Shown here in pieces: positions 18,153 through 29,900 of a stretch of 64,000 nucleotides of DNA. This DNA comes from Sphingobacteriales bacterium (lineage in GTDB: Bacteria > Bacteroidota > Bacteroidia > Chitinophagales > Chitinophagaceae). Position 1 is the first letter of the stretch. Every line of letters starts with the position of its first letter. The stretch covers positions 33,906 through 97,905 of the forward strand of contig JAIXSZ010000072.1 of the NCBI GenBank assembly GCA_027484425.1, in the 5' to 3' direction. A program made the position numbers and the translations under genes. The notes beneath the pieces are model-generated. The model saw only the letters and a list, made by a program, of their open reading frames with translations. It had not been told where the DNA came from and did no database searches.

Positions 18153-19234
18153 GTTATGTACGGCAGAAATGCAAAGTTATATATCATCCATCCCAAATCG
18201 AATAATGGCATTAAATAAAGAGGGATTTTTTCATGAAGTTTATTCAACACTTTCTCCCATAAATACCAATAAAGTATGCACCTTACAATTAAAAGAACTA
18301 TAACTGTCTTCATCGACACTAAAAACAAACAAAAAAATAAACTCATCCAAACCCCTGCATGCAGCAAAGCATAAGTTCCAAGCATGATCTTGGAACTTGT
18401 TTTATAAAACTTACCAGTAGATAAGTGCCGTTGCTTTTGGTGTATCCATTCTGTTACTGTTGATTTTGCATCCGAATAGGTAAATGCTTCTGGATTACAC
18501 ACCACAGTTATATTACTTGCTGTACCAGCTATCGTCACCAGCAGATCATCGTCTCCATAGGGCAACTGTCGCCACATAGGATGCGATATTGCTTTCTGCA
18601 TCACTGTGCGATGACATGCCATATTGCGACCTACAGCCATGTATGGAATTCCACTAACTGCATAGGTACTGTATTGGAGATAAGTATGCATTGTCTCCCA
18701 TCGTATAAAAGCATTCAGAAGTCCCGGCATCTTGTTATATCCACCATAACCAGCTACTATCTGCTTGCCAGCCATCAGTGGCGCTATCATCAATGCCAAC
18801 CAATTAATACTGGCAGGTTTACAATCAGCATCTGTCATTAGTATTATATCATAACTAGCTGTTGCTAGCCCCATAGCTAAAGCTTGTTTTTTACCATTAC
18901 TGTCGTCTGGGCTTACATTTACAACTTTAATATGTGGGAATTTGTGTTGTAGGTTATTCAATACATCTAGAGTATTGTCAGTAGATCCGTCATTTACTAC
19001 TATCACTTCATAATTGGGCCTATCGCCAGTCGTATTATAAGATTGACTTAAAACATACGGTAGATTCAAAGCTAATTGCACACTTTCATTCTTTGCACAT
19101 ATTATTACACTAACTGAACACACTTTGGGAATGTCTTCAAATCCATTACTTAGTGCGTGTATGCGAAGCCAAAAAAACAGCCCATACAAGCAATTTAGTG
19201 TGATAACAATAACAAGTATGTATACAAACATCAA
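18125..19234 (-). CDS. Membrane-anchored family 2 glycosyltransferase
   Basis: One N-terminal membrane helix (about 3-23) is followed by a GT-A fold of family GT2. VSVIICAKNES begins the nucleotide-binding strand, VIVNDGSTDNT holds the first Asp pair, ILMTDADCKP is the DxD-like metal site, and GDDDLLV near 225 with the Q-K-Q-R-H motif (270s) marks the processive-type acceptor region. Three further hydrophobic segments close the protein. The architecture suggests synthesis of a cell-surface polysaccharide or glycolipid. The 3' end overlaps rsmG. A TATCTTTA sequence lies just upstream of the start and may be a weak -7 box. Confidence 0.85.
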   Translation of the reverse strand: MMFVYILVIVITLNCLYGLFFWLRIHALSNGFEDIPKVCSVSVIICAKNESVQLALNLPYVLSQSYNTTGDRPNYEVIVVNDGSTDNTLDVLNNLQHKFPHIKVVNVSPDDSNGKKQALAMGLATASYDIILMTDADCKPASINWLALMIAPLMAGKQIVAGYGGYNKMPGLLNAFIRWETMHTYLQYSTYAVSGIPYMAVGRNMACHRTVMQKAISHPMWRQLPYGDDDLLVTIAGTASNITVVCNPEAFTYSDAKSTVTEWIHQKQRHLSTGKFYKTSSKIMLGTYALLHAGVWMSLFFCLFLVSMKTVIVLLIVRCILYWYLWEKVLNKLHEKIPLYLMPLFDLGWMIYNFAFLPYITWKNKKNWK

Positions 19235-19391
19235 CAGTAAAGATATGCTGGCAAAATGGTTTCAAGAAAAGACAAAAGATTACTTAAATAGCCATAGAGA
19301 ACATCGCTATTCAAAACAACTAAAAACACAAAAGAAATACAAAAGAACCACATTTACTTATTGATATAGACAGCAAGTTGCCTGATTTCTT

Positions 19392-19399
19392 TATCTTTG
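19392..19399 (+). promoter_or_regulatory. -7 box immediately before arginase
   Basis: TATCTTTG lies 6 bases before the ATG at 19406, so the mRNA would be leaderless or nearly so. This also makes the TTG at 19397, which lies inside the box, an unlikely start. Confidence 0.5.
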
Positions 19400-19405
19400 G
19401 CGTGT

Positions 19406-20353
19406 ATGCGTAATATTAAAATCTTAGAAGTAAGGTCAGAGATAGGAGCCGGAACACGTGGAGCTAGTTTGGGAGTTGATGCAATAAAAATTGCGGCTTT
19501 AGACTTTATGAGCAATCTTTTTGTCAATTTCCCATCAGAAATCGTCGAAACAGAAAACAGATTATTGTACGAACCCATTGCATCTCCATACGCAAAACGC
19601 ATTGTTGGCATACATACTATGTACGAAAGGGTGTCAACAGCAGTAGCTGAAACAGTAAAATCAGGACTTTTTCCATTGGTTTTAGCTGGCGATCATAGTA
19701 CAGCTGGCGCCACTATAGCCGGTCTCAAAATGGCACGCCCTAAACGTAGGTTGGGTGTAGTTTGGATTGATGCACACGCCGATCTTCATTCACCTTACAC
19801 TACTCCATCGGGTAACATGCATGGAATGCCGTTGTCAATATCATTGGCAGACGACAATGTAGAAAATCAAATGCACAATCCCGATCCAAAAACTGTTGAA
19901 GTTTGGCAAAAGCTGAAAAATCTAGGCAAAATTGAACCCAAAATCATTCCGGAAGACATCGTTTTTATTGCGCTCAGAGATTTTGAAAAAGAAGAAGAAG
20001 CAATTCTCAAAAAAGGAAACATCAAAGTAATTACAGTTGCTGAACTACGCCGAAAAGGAGTTGAAAATGTTGTAAGACAAACATTCCTTCATTTATCCAA
20101 TTGCGACGATATTTACGTTAGTTTCGATGTTGATAGCTTGGACAGCTCAATTTCAAGAGGTACAGGTACACCAGTTAGCAATGGGTTGAAAGAAAGAGAG
20201 GCTGAGGATCTTATAGCTTCTTTCATGCAGCACCATAAAATATGTTGCTTCGAAATTGCAGAAGTTAACCCCACACTAGACAAAGAAAATATGATGGCAG
20301 AAATTGCCTTTAATATACTTCAGAGAAGTGTAAACCTTCTCATGCTAAACTAA
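19406..20353 (+). CDS. rocF: Arginase
   Basis: Arginase hydrolyses arginine to ornithine and urea with a binuclear manganese centre. The metal ligands are visible: H97 in GDHS, D122/H124/D126 in DAHAD and D241/D243 in SFDVDSLD. The following SGNMHGMPLS segment matches the arginase substrate loop better than that of agmatinase. The product, 315 residues from the ATG at 19406, has the family length. The window also holds ornithine aminotransferase (53392-54624), which would take the ornithine on to glutamate semialdehyde. The gene is monocistronic and ends in a strong terminator. Confidence 0.9.
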   Translation: MRNIKILEVRSEIGAGTRGASLGVDAIKIAALDFMSNLFVNFPSEIVETENRLLYEPIASPYAKRIVGIHTMYERVSTAVAETVKSGLFPLVLAGDHSTAGATIAGLKMARPKRRLGVVWIDAHADLHSPYTTPSGNMHGMPLSISLADDNVENQMHNPDPKTVEVWQKLKNLGKIEPKIIPEDIVFIALRDFEKEEEAILKKGNIKVITVAELRRKGVENVVRQTFLHLSNCDDIYVSFDVDSLDSSISRGTGTPVSNGLKEREAEDLIASFMQHHKICCFEIAEVNPTLDKENMMAEIAFNILQRSVNLLMLN

Positions 20354-20420
20354 CATTTATCTTTTTAATGTAGTAAATATAATTTGAATATCTAATTTTC
20401 GCTCGAATAAAATTTCATTC

Positions 20421-20466
20421 AAAACTCAGCAGAAATTATCTAATCGGTATTTCTGCTGAGTTTTTT
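20421..20466 (+). terminator. Strong terminator after arginase
   Basis: A perfect 16 bp stem (20421-20436 with 20449-20464) with a 12-base loop ends in a run of T. It lies about 70 bases after the arginase stop codon. Confidence 0.85.
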
Positions 20467-20914
20467 GATTTTATAAGCAACTATCCTAAGAAAACACAAT
20501 ACACTTTGTGCTGATTTTTATTTTAGAAGAATCTTCCAACAGAATATCCAAACTTCACAATTTGGTTAACGAGTTTGTTAATGAAATGTCATTAACACCC
20601 CAATAAAGAAGAAGTAATCAATAACAAAAATCTATAGTTTAATTTTGCAACGTCTAAATATGCAAGTAAACCCATACCCACATCTATATGTGTCTTTTTT
20701 CAACATGGAACAATTTATTTATTTTGAATCGATTATTATTTTCTAAAATTTAGAAAGGAGTAACATCCAAACATGAAAATTAGAAAATAATAGCACTCAA
20801 CAAGTTATGAATTATAAAATTAAATAAAATTAATTATCGATAGTTTCTTCAATAAAAATATCAAAAAAAACGAAACCCCTTGAAGTAAGCTATCGTAAAT
20901 ACCGTGCCAAAGAA
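20467..20914. other. AT-rich intergenic region before the giant gene
   Basis: This stretch holds no credible ORF. It contains a TAATTTTG box at 20640-20647 that could start transcription of the giant gene with a leader of about 260-290 nt, and long A/T runs. No RNA gene or riboswitch fold is recognised. Confidence 0.6.
20640..20647 (+). promoter_or_regulatory. Candidate -7 box for the giant surface protein gene
   Basis: TAATTTTG fits the consensus and is the best match in this intergenic region. The implied leader is long (over 250 nt), unlike the very short leaders of other genes here, so another promoter closer to the gene is possible. Confidence 0.3.
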
Positions 20915-23900
20915 ATGAAGAGAATAAACAAATCAGGATTAGAGATGATTAAATTAAAAAAAACAAATAACACTATCTTACTTCGTAAGCTTTTTATTAT
21001 CTCACTCATCATTATAACTAATAAATCCTTTGGGCAATCTATTACTTGGTATCAAGATAATGATAATGATGGCTGGGGAAATCCATCAGTGACTCAGTCT
21101 TCGGTCACTAAACCAACAGGTTATGTACAGAACAACTTTGACTGTAATGACAATAACACCAACAGTTCAGTATGGTCCAATGTGGGTAGTGCTGGTATTT
21201 CAGCATTTGGTGCCAACAATACAGCAATTGTAGTAGATGGCAATGGCATACCCTATGTTGGTTATAATAATAACGGAAACGGATCAGTAGTATATAAATT
21301 CAATGGGTCTGCTTGGACAATGGTAGGCACTGAAAACTTCTCAGGACAGCCTATATATAGCTCTATGGCGCTTGACAATGATAACAATCCATATTTTGCA
21401 GCTCAAAATAATAACAGCGGACAAGCCCCTACAATCATGAAGTTTGCATCTGGGTCATGGTCTACATTGGGAGGCAGTAACCCTACTTCTGATGGCTCTG
21501 CTTTTAACAGCCTGGCAATTGATGGATCCAATAATGTTTATTACGCATACAAAGAACTATACAGCACACATGCCAACAAAGCAACCGTAATGAAATATAA
21601 CGGTAGTAGCTGGGCAGCAGTTGGTTCAAGAGGTTTTTCCTCCGGAAGTGTAAATTTCACGTCTCTAGCACTTACATCATCAGGTACTCCCTACTTAGCT
21701 TTTCAAGATGGAAACAGTAGTAATAAAGCTACTGTAATGATGTTTAATGGTTCCAGTTGGGTAAATGTCGGTTCAACTGGTATTTCTAATGGTACAGCCT
21801 CCTACATTTCTCTTACTATTGATAAAAGCGGGACACCTTACGTTGCTTATAATGATGGAAGTTACAGCAACAAATTAGTAGTTAAAAAATACAACGGCTC
21901 TACTTGGGTAAATGTCGGTGCGTCTACTGGATTGTCAACTGGCACCGCAAACTACATAACAATCAAAACAGACGGAAATAACACTCCATATGTAGCTTAC
22001 TCGGACGCAAACAACAGTGATAGAGGCGTGGTTATATCATACAATGGCAGCAGTTGGGTGCAGGTAGTAAGTGCTAATATCAGTTCTGCTTCTGCCACCC
22101 ACCTGTCCATGACAATCGACCCATACGGTATACCATATGTGGCTTTCAGAGATGGTAATAGCAGTAACAGAGTTACGGTAATGAAGATAGAAATGGTAAA
22201 AAACTTACCTTCCACTCCTATCGCTTCTTCGTCACCAGCTTTTAGCTGTTCTGCTGGAACAGCTACTTTAACAGTTACAAGCGGCACATTAAATGATGCC
22301 ACTAATTGGAAATGGTACAGTGGTAGTTGTGGAGGCACGCTAGTAGGTACGGGCAGCTCTATTGTAACTACTGTTACTGCCACCACTACTTATTATGTAA
22401 GAGGCGAAAACAATTGCCCCTCTTCTAATGGAGCTTGTGGTTTCGCTTCTGTAACAATACGCAACTCACCACTTTGGTATCAAGATAATGACGGCGATGG
22501 ATGGGGAAATCCTTCAGTTATCCAGGCATCTTGCACAAAACCAGTAGGATATGTAGCAAACAACCTAGATTGTAACGATGCCTCATCAAATAGCACTCAA
22601 TGGTATACTATAGGTGGGGGTCCAGTATCTACCAATCAAGCATTATGGACAACTGTAGCTATAGATGCTAATAATATCCCTTACGTCGGTTACTACGACG
22701 ACTACAACAAAGGTACCGTTCGCAGTTTCACAAGTAGTTGGAGTGCAGCCGGTACGGCACTATTCACACCAAGCAGAACCACACATAATGATCTCGCATT
22801 TGACCCATCAGGAGTTTTGCACATGGTCTTTCAGGATGACTTTGGTGGTGTAAGTGTAATGAAATACAGCGGAGGAAGCTGGAGTCTTGTCGGTCCTAGA
22901 AACTTCTCTTTAGGACAAGCTACTTACACTTCTATAGCTTTCGATGCTGCTGGCACTCCTTACGTTGCTTTTGTTGATGGCTATTTCACTCACACCGACA
23001 AGGTATCTGTAATGAAGTACAATGGTGCGTCATGGGTAGTTGTAGGTAGTTATGGTTTTTCACCAGGCACCGCTAACTATACGTCACTTGCAATTGACGG
23101 TGGAGGCAACCCTTATGTTGCATTCTCGGACGGAAATAGTAGCGATAGACTTACTGTGATGAAATATAACGGTAGCGCTTGGAATATTGTTGGTTCAGCC
23201 GGATTCTCTGCACAAACTGCGTCCTATTGCAAAATGAAATTAGACGCATCCGGAGTCCCTTATGTGGTGTTTAGCGACGGTAATGTCAGCAATAAGTCTA
23301 CTGTGATGAAATATAATGGTAGTAGCTGGGCAAATGTAGGAAGTGCAGGTTTTTCTGCAGGCACTGCATCATTTACATCAATAGCTATCACAAGCACCGG
23401 CCATCCAATAGTTGTATATAAAGATGGTGGAAACAGCGACAAAGCTACTGTTATGCGATTTAACGGTACCAGTTGGGTCGTATATGGCAGTGCTGGTTTC
23501 TCCAGCGGATCAGTTAATTACACATCAATCGCTTTAGATGCTTTTGACCTCCCTGTAATCGCTTATCAGGACGCCAGCAATAGCAATAGACCCACAGTAA
23601 TGAAAGTAGGACCTCTAGCAGTTGCCCCCAGCACACCTACTGCTGGTGCTTCAAGTTCTACAATTTCTTGTGGAAACTCAACTACCCTATCTGCATCTGG
23701 CACACTCAACGGAGCTGGTGCTTGGTATTGGTACCGAGGAAGCTGTGGAGGCACTTATGTAGGTATGGGTAATTCAATTGCTGTTGCACCTTCTTCAACA
23801 ACAACTTATTTTGTGAGAGGCGAAGGCGGTTGTCTTACTACCCCTGGCAACTGTGGCTCTACAACAATAACTGTCACAGCAGCTACTCCATCATTACCTG

Positions 23901-26900
23901 CAATTACCGGTACGCTTCCTGAATGTGTAGGGTCTGTAAGAACGCTCGCCAATGCTACACCTGGTGGAACTTGGAGCAGTAGCAACACTTCAATAGCTAC
24001 TGCTGGTGCTTCCTCAGGCATAATCACTGGCGTGAGTGTGGGCAATGCAACTATCACTTATTCTTGGGGTGGCACTTGTGGATCTACGTTTACCACAGCT
24101 ACAATGACAGTTAACCCAAATCCAGCCTACGGACCTATAACGGGTACTACAACCACATCTGTAGGAAACACTATTACACTAAGCCATTCAACCCCAGGTG
24201 GCACATGGTCAAGTGCTAATAGCTATCTAGCTTCTGTAAACTCTTCTGGAACTGTAACCGGAATTGCCCCGGGTACAGTAAGAATTAGTTACACTATTAA
24301 TGACGCATGTGGCGCATTTAGTGCTACTACTTTAGTATCCGTTAATCCTGCATCATCCATTCCACCTATTACTGGTACGTTTGTTATATGCTCAGGAGGT
24401 TCCTCTGCTTTGTCAAATACTACAAGTGGTGGCGTGTGGACCAGCAGCAACACTAGCATAGCTACAGTTGGCACCAATGGTATTGTTACTGGAGTCGCTC
24501 AAGGCACCGCTACTATTTCTTACACTGTGGGTGTTGAAATGGTCAATGCCGTAGTCACAATTAATCCACTACCTAATGCTGGTACCATAATTGGCACTGC
24601 CACCGTTTGTCCTTTAGCTACTACCAATCTTAGCAATGCTCAAGCTGGTGGTGTGTGGTCCAGTAGCAACAATGCTATAGCTACTGTTGGCACTGGTGGT
24701 GGTGTAACAGGAGTTGCTTCTGGGACTGCCACTATTTCTTATTCTGTTTCCAACAGTTGTGGTACTGCTCATGCTACACAGGTGGTTACTGTTAATCCAC
24801 TACCTAATGCTGGCACTATAACAGGTACAGCTACTGTCTGTATTACTAGCACTACAACTCTATCCAATGCTCAGGCTGGTGGTGTATGGTCCAGCAGCAA
24901 CAGTGCTATAGCAAATGTAGGCACCAGTGGAGTAGTTACTGGTGTTTCGCAGGGCATTGCAACTATCTCTTATTCTGTCACCAATAGCTGCGGCACCGCT
25001 CATGCAACTCAAGTTGTAACTGTAAACATATTCCCAAGTGCTGGCACTATTACCGGTACTGCTACTATTTGCACTGCCACTACTACTACGCTCAATAATG
25101 CTCAGTCAGGTGGTATGTGGGCTAGCAGCAACAATGCAGTAGCAACAGTTGGCACAGGCGGTGTAGTGACTGGCGTTGCAGTGGGAACTGCTACGATTTC
25201 ATATTCAATTACCAATAGTTGTGGAACTGATTACGCTACTCAGGTTGTTACTGTAAATGCTGTTCCAAATGCAGTAACTGCTAATGCTACGCCAAACCCA
25301 ATATGTAGCGGTTCCTCTTTAGCACTGACCAGTTCTGCCAATAGCAATATCGTGGGAGGAGGTACGGTTTGCGGTACAGTCAGTGAAAATGGGACATTAA
25401 CACTGACAGCACCAGCTGGTACCGTATTTACGAGTGTCACTTTTGCCAGCTACGGTACACCTACAGGCTCTTGTGGCAGCTTTGCTACAAGCTCTTGCCA
25501 TGCTGCTACAAGTTTGTCTGTTGTTCAAAGTTACTTAATTGGTAATTCAACAGCTAGTATACCAGCCACAAATCTAGTTTTTGGTGATCCTTGCTCTGGA
25601 ACATCGAAATTTCTTTATGTCGAGGCAAATTATTCCTACTCAGCAACCTATAATTGGTCCGGTCCAAATGGTTTTAGTTCAACCACACAAAACCCAACTG
25701 CCTTTGCTGTCTCACCTTCAAGTGCTGGTGTTTATACAGTAACAGCGTCTAACGCTTGCGGTTCTGCTATTGCTACAAGAGCAGTTACTGTCAATCCACT
25801 CCCTAGTGTCGGTAGTATCACAGGAACTTCTGTAGTTTGTACTTCTGCTACTACTTCTCTTACAAACACCCAACCAGGTGGTATATGGAGTAGCAGCAAC
25901 TCAGCTATTGCCACCATAGGCACGAATGGTATAGTAACTGGTGTTTCCTATGGAAACGCTACTATTTCTTACGCCGTAACAAACAGTTGTGGTACTAATT
26001 TCGCAACTCAGGTTGTTACAGTCAACGCCGTTCCTAGTGCAGTTACAGCAACTGCCACGCCAAACCCAATATGTAGCAGTTCAAACTTAACTTTGACCAG
26101 TTCAGCAATCAATAAGATTGTCAGCGGTACGGTTTGTGGTACAGCTAACGAAGGTGGTTCCATAACGTTGACAGCACCGTTAGGCGCTGTTTTTACGGGC
26201 ATTTCTTTTGCTAGCTACGGCACACCTACAGGTTCTTGTAGCAGCTTTGCAACTGGTACTTGCCACTCAACTACAAGCGTGTCTGTTGTGGAAAGTTATT
26301 TAATTGGCAACTCAACCGCAACAATCCCTGCTTCAAATACAGTTTTCGGAGATCCTTGCACTGGAACACTAAAGAGGCTTTATGTTCAGGCAATTTATTC
26401 CTACCCAGCTGACTATCAATGGTCTGGCCCGAATGGTTTCAGCTCAACAGTACAAAACCCATCCGCATTTGCAGTCACAAGTGCTAACGCTGGCATTTAC
26501 ACAGTCACCGCAACCAACAGCTGTGGTACTGCTTCCGCTACTCAGGTTGTTACAGTTAATCCTCTACCTAATGCTGGTACCATAACTGGCACTGCCACCG
26601 TTTGTCCTTTAGCTACTACTACACTTAGCAATGCTCAAGCAGGTGGTGTTTGGACCAGCAGCAACGCTGCTATAGCTACCGTAGGTACCAATGGTGTTGT
26701 TACAGGCGTTGCTCAGGGCAATGTTACTATCTCTTATGCTGTAACCAACAGTTGTGGTACTGATTATGCTACTAGGGTTGTTACAGTAAATCCACTACCC
26801 AATGCTGGCACCATAACTGGCACTGCCACCGTTTGTCCAACTGCTGCTACTACGCTTACTAATGCTCAAGCAGGTGGTGTATGGACTAGCAGCAACACTG

Positions 26901-29900
26901 CTATTGCTACGGTAGGCACTAATGGTATTGTAACAGGCGTTGCTCAAGGAAATGCTACGATTTCTTATGCAGTCACTAACAGTTGTGGCACTGCCTATGC
27001 TGTTCAAGTAGTTACAGTTAATCCTCTACCTAATGCTGGTACCATAACTGGCACTGCCACAGTTTGTCCTTCGGCCACGACTACGCTTAGCAACGCTCAA
27101 GCAGCTGGTATGTGGACTAGCAGCAACGCTGCTGTTGCTACCGTAGGTACCAATGGTGTTGTTACAGGCGTTGCTCAAGGCAATGTTACTATCTCTTATG
27201 CTGTAACCAACAGTTGTGGTACTGCTTATGCTACTCAGGTAGTCACCGTCAATCCTCTGCCTAATACAGGCATTATTACTGGAACTGCTACTGTATGTAC
27301 TTCTAGCAATACCTCTCTTACTAATGCTCAGGCCGGTGGTGTATGGACTAGTAGCAACACCTCCATTGCTTCTGTAGGTACCAATGGCGTTGTAACAGGT
27401 GTCGCTCAGGGCAATGCTACTATCTCTTATGCAGTTACTAACAGTTGCGGTACCCTTTATGCTACTCAGGTGGTTACTGTATATGCATTGCCTAATGCAG
27501 GTACAATCGCTGGCGCTAATTCTACTTGTGCTGGCACCTCTCTCTCACTTTCTAATACCCAGCCAAGTGGCATATGGACCAGCAGCAACATTGCTGTTGC
27601 TACTATCGATGCTGGAGGTGTCATTTCATCTTTATTGTCTGGCACAACTACCATTTCTTACACAATTACTAATTCCGATGGCTGTTCTTCAGTAGCTACA
27701 AAAATTGTTACAGTTAATGCCCAACCTATCATCTCCTCCCCTACCGGCTCATTTACTGTTTGTAAGTCTGGCTCTTTAACGCTCTCTACTTCTGTTGCAG
27801 GCGGTGCTTGGATCAGTAGCAATTCGGCCGCTGCTACAATAGGCGCAGGAAATGGTGTGGTAAATGGTATTGATGCTGGCACCAGCAGCATTACATACAA
27901 TATAGTCACTTCTGGTTGTAGAGCTACCGTTGTTCTTACGGTTAATACTTCTCCTACTTTTATCAGCAACCCCGCTCCCCTTTGCCCAGGCGAAACCACT
28001 ACAATGACTGCACTCCCCGCTGGTGGCACCTGGACTTCCAACAACCCTGCAGTTATGGCTGTTAATGCCTCAACTGGACAAATAACTGCTGTTATTAACA
28101 ACTACTCTGGCAACTCTATTACTTTCATCAACTATATTACAGCAGATGGTTGCAGTGGTGCAAGAATGGTTACTGTAAAGCGCGTACCAGCCCCTATTTA
28201 TGGAGGCGTACGCAACATGTGCACTGCAGAAAATACAACACTTTTGTGTGGAACTCCAGGTAATATTTGGACTAGTACCACTCCTGCCGTGGCTACAATC
28301 AATTCTTCCGGTGTAGTTTCAAGTATTGCTGCTGGGACAACTATTATCAGTTACACAAACACCGACGGCTGCGCTAGCACAACTACAGTCACTGTCAACA
28401 GCACTCTCCCTGCAAATACTGGTAGCAATACAGTGTGCACAGGACAAACAACAACACTTAGCAATGCTGTCCCTGGTGGCACTTGGAGTATCTCTGGTAA
28501 CGCCGCCTCAATCAATTCCTTAACGGGTCTTGTAACTGGTATTAATGCAGGTACTGTCAATATATCATACAGAATAGGTGTAAGCTGCTTTAGTGTAACT
28601 CAAGTAACTGTAAATAGTAACGCACCTGCCATTAGCGGAACACTCTCGGCTTGCGAGGGTACTACAACTGCTCTCAATTTCCCGTCTACTGCTGGTGCAT
28701 GGAGTAGCAGCAATACTGCTATTGCGTCTATCAACCCTACGTCAGGCCTTGTTACGGGCATCTCATCAGGTACTACTACCATTTCTTATATCATGACTGC
28801 CAGTTGTTTCAAAACCGCTGTAGTTACTGTCACTGCTGTACCTGCAGCTATAACTGGTACTGCCGTTATGTGTGAGGGCTCAAGTACTACCCTGAACAAC
28901 TCAGGTGGAACTTGGAGTAGCAGCAACACTGCTATTGCAGTTGTAAACTCCTTAGGACAGGTAGCTGGTATAAGTGCAGGCAATGCCAATATCACTTACA
29001 GAATCGCCTCTACTAGTTGTTACACAGTTCGCGAAGTCACCGTAAATCCACTGCCTGTTATTACACCAGTCACAATGTGCGAAGGAGATACGGTTACTAT
29101 GGTAGCCTCACCTACAGGGGGTACTTGGACCAGCAACAACTCCAGTGTTGCAGTACTCAATCCTACTATCGGAAATATTACAGGAGTATACCTCAGCCAC
29201 ACTTCAATAGGAGTGGCAGCTATCAACTATACTAGCCCTATTGGTTGCTCTAGAATATCTGTTGTAACGCTAAATCCTACTCCAGCTAATATTGTAAACT
29301 ATACCGCATCTATTTGCGCAGGCAACAATGTTATACTTACTTCCAGTACCTCTGGGGCTATATGGAGCAGTAGCAATTCTTCGGTAGCCACTGTCAATTC
29401 TTCTGGTTTAATGTCGGCTTTAAGCCAAGGAACTACTACTATTACCTACGGCTTCGCTAGTGGTTGCTATGCAATAAAGACACTCACTGTAAACCCCTTA
29501 CCAACTGTAAATGCTATTACTGGTACCTTAAGCATTTGTAGATTCAACAGCTCCAGTCTCAGCAACACTACAATAGGTGGTACATGGAGCAGCAGCAATA
29601 CTTCTGTTGCCTCCATCACAAATACTGGTTTAGTTACCGGAAACAATGCAGGAAATGCTACCATCTCCTACTCTATCACTAATGAATTCGGCTGTACTAA
29701 CAGAGTTTTTGCCACAATGTCTGTTAATCCTTATCCAGTAGTATCAGCAATAAGTGGGGCAACTGGCATTTGTATAGGAAACTCATCAAGCCTCTCCAAC
29801 TCCAACCCAGATGGTATATGGACAAGCAGTAATGCTGCTGTTGCTGCTATCGGCACAAATGGTATCGTTACAGGTGTTGCCACTGGTACAGCTTCTATTT

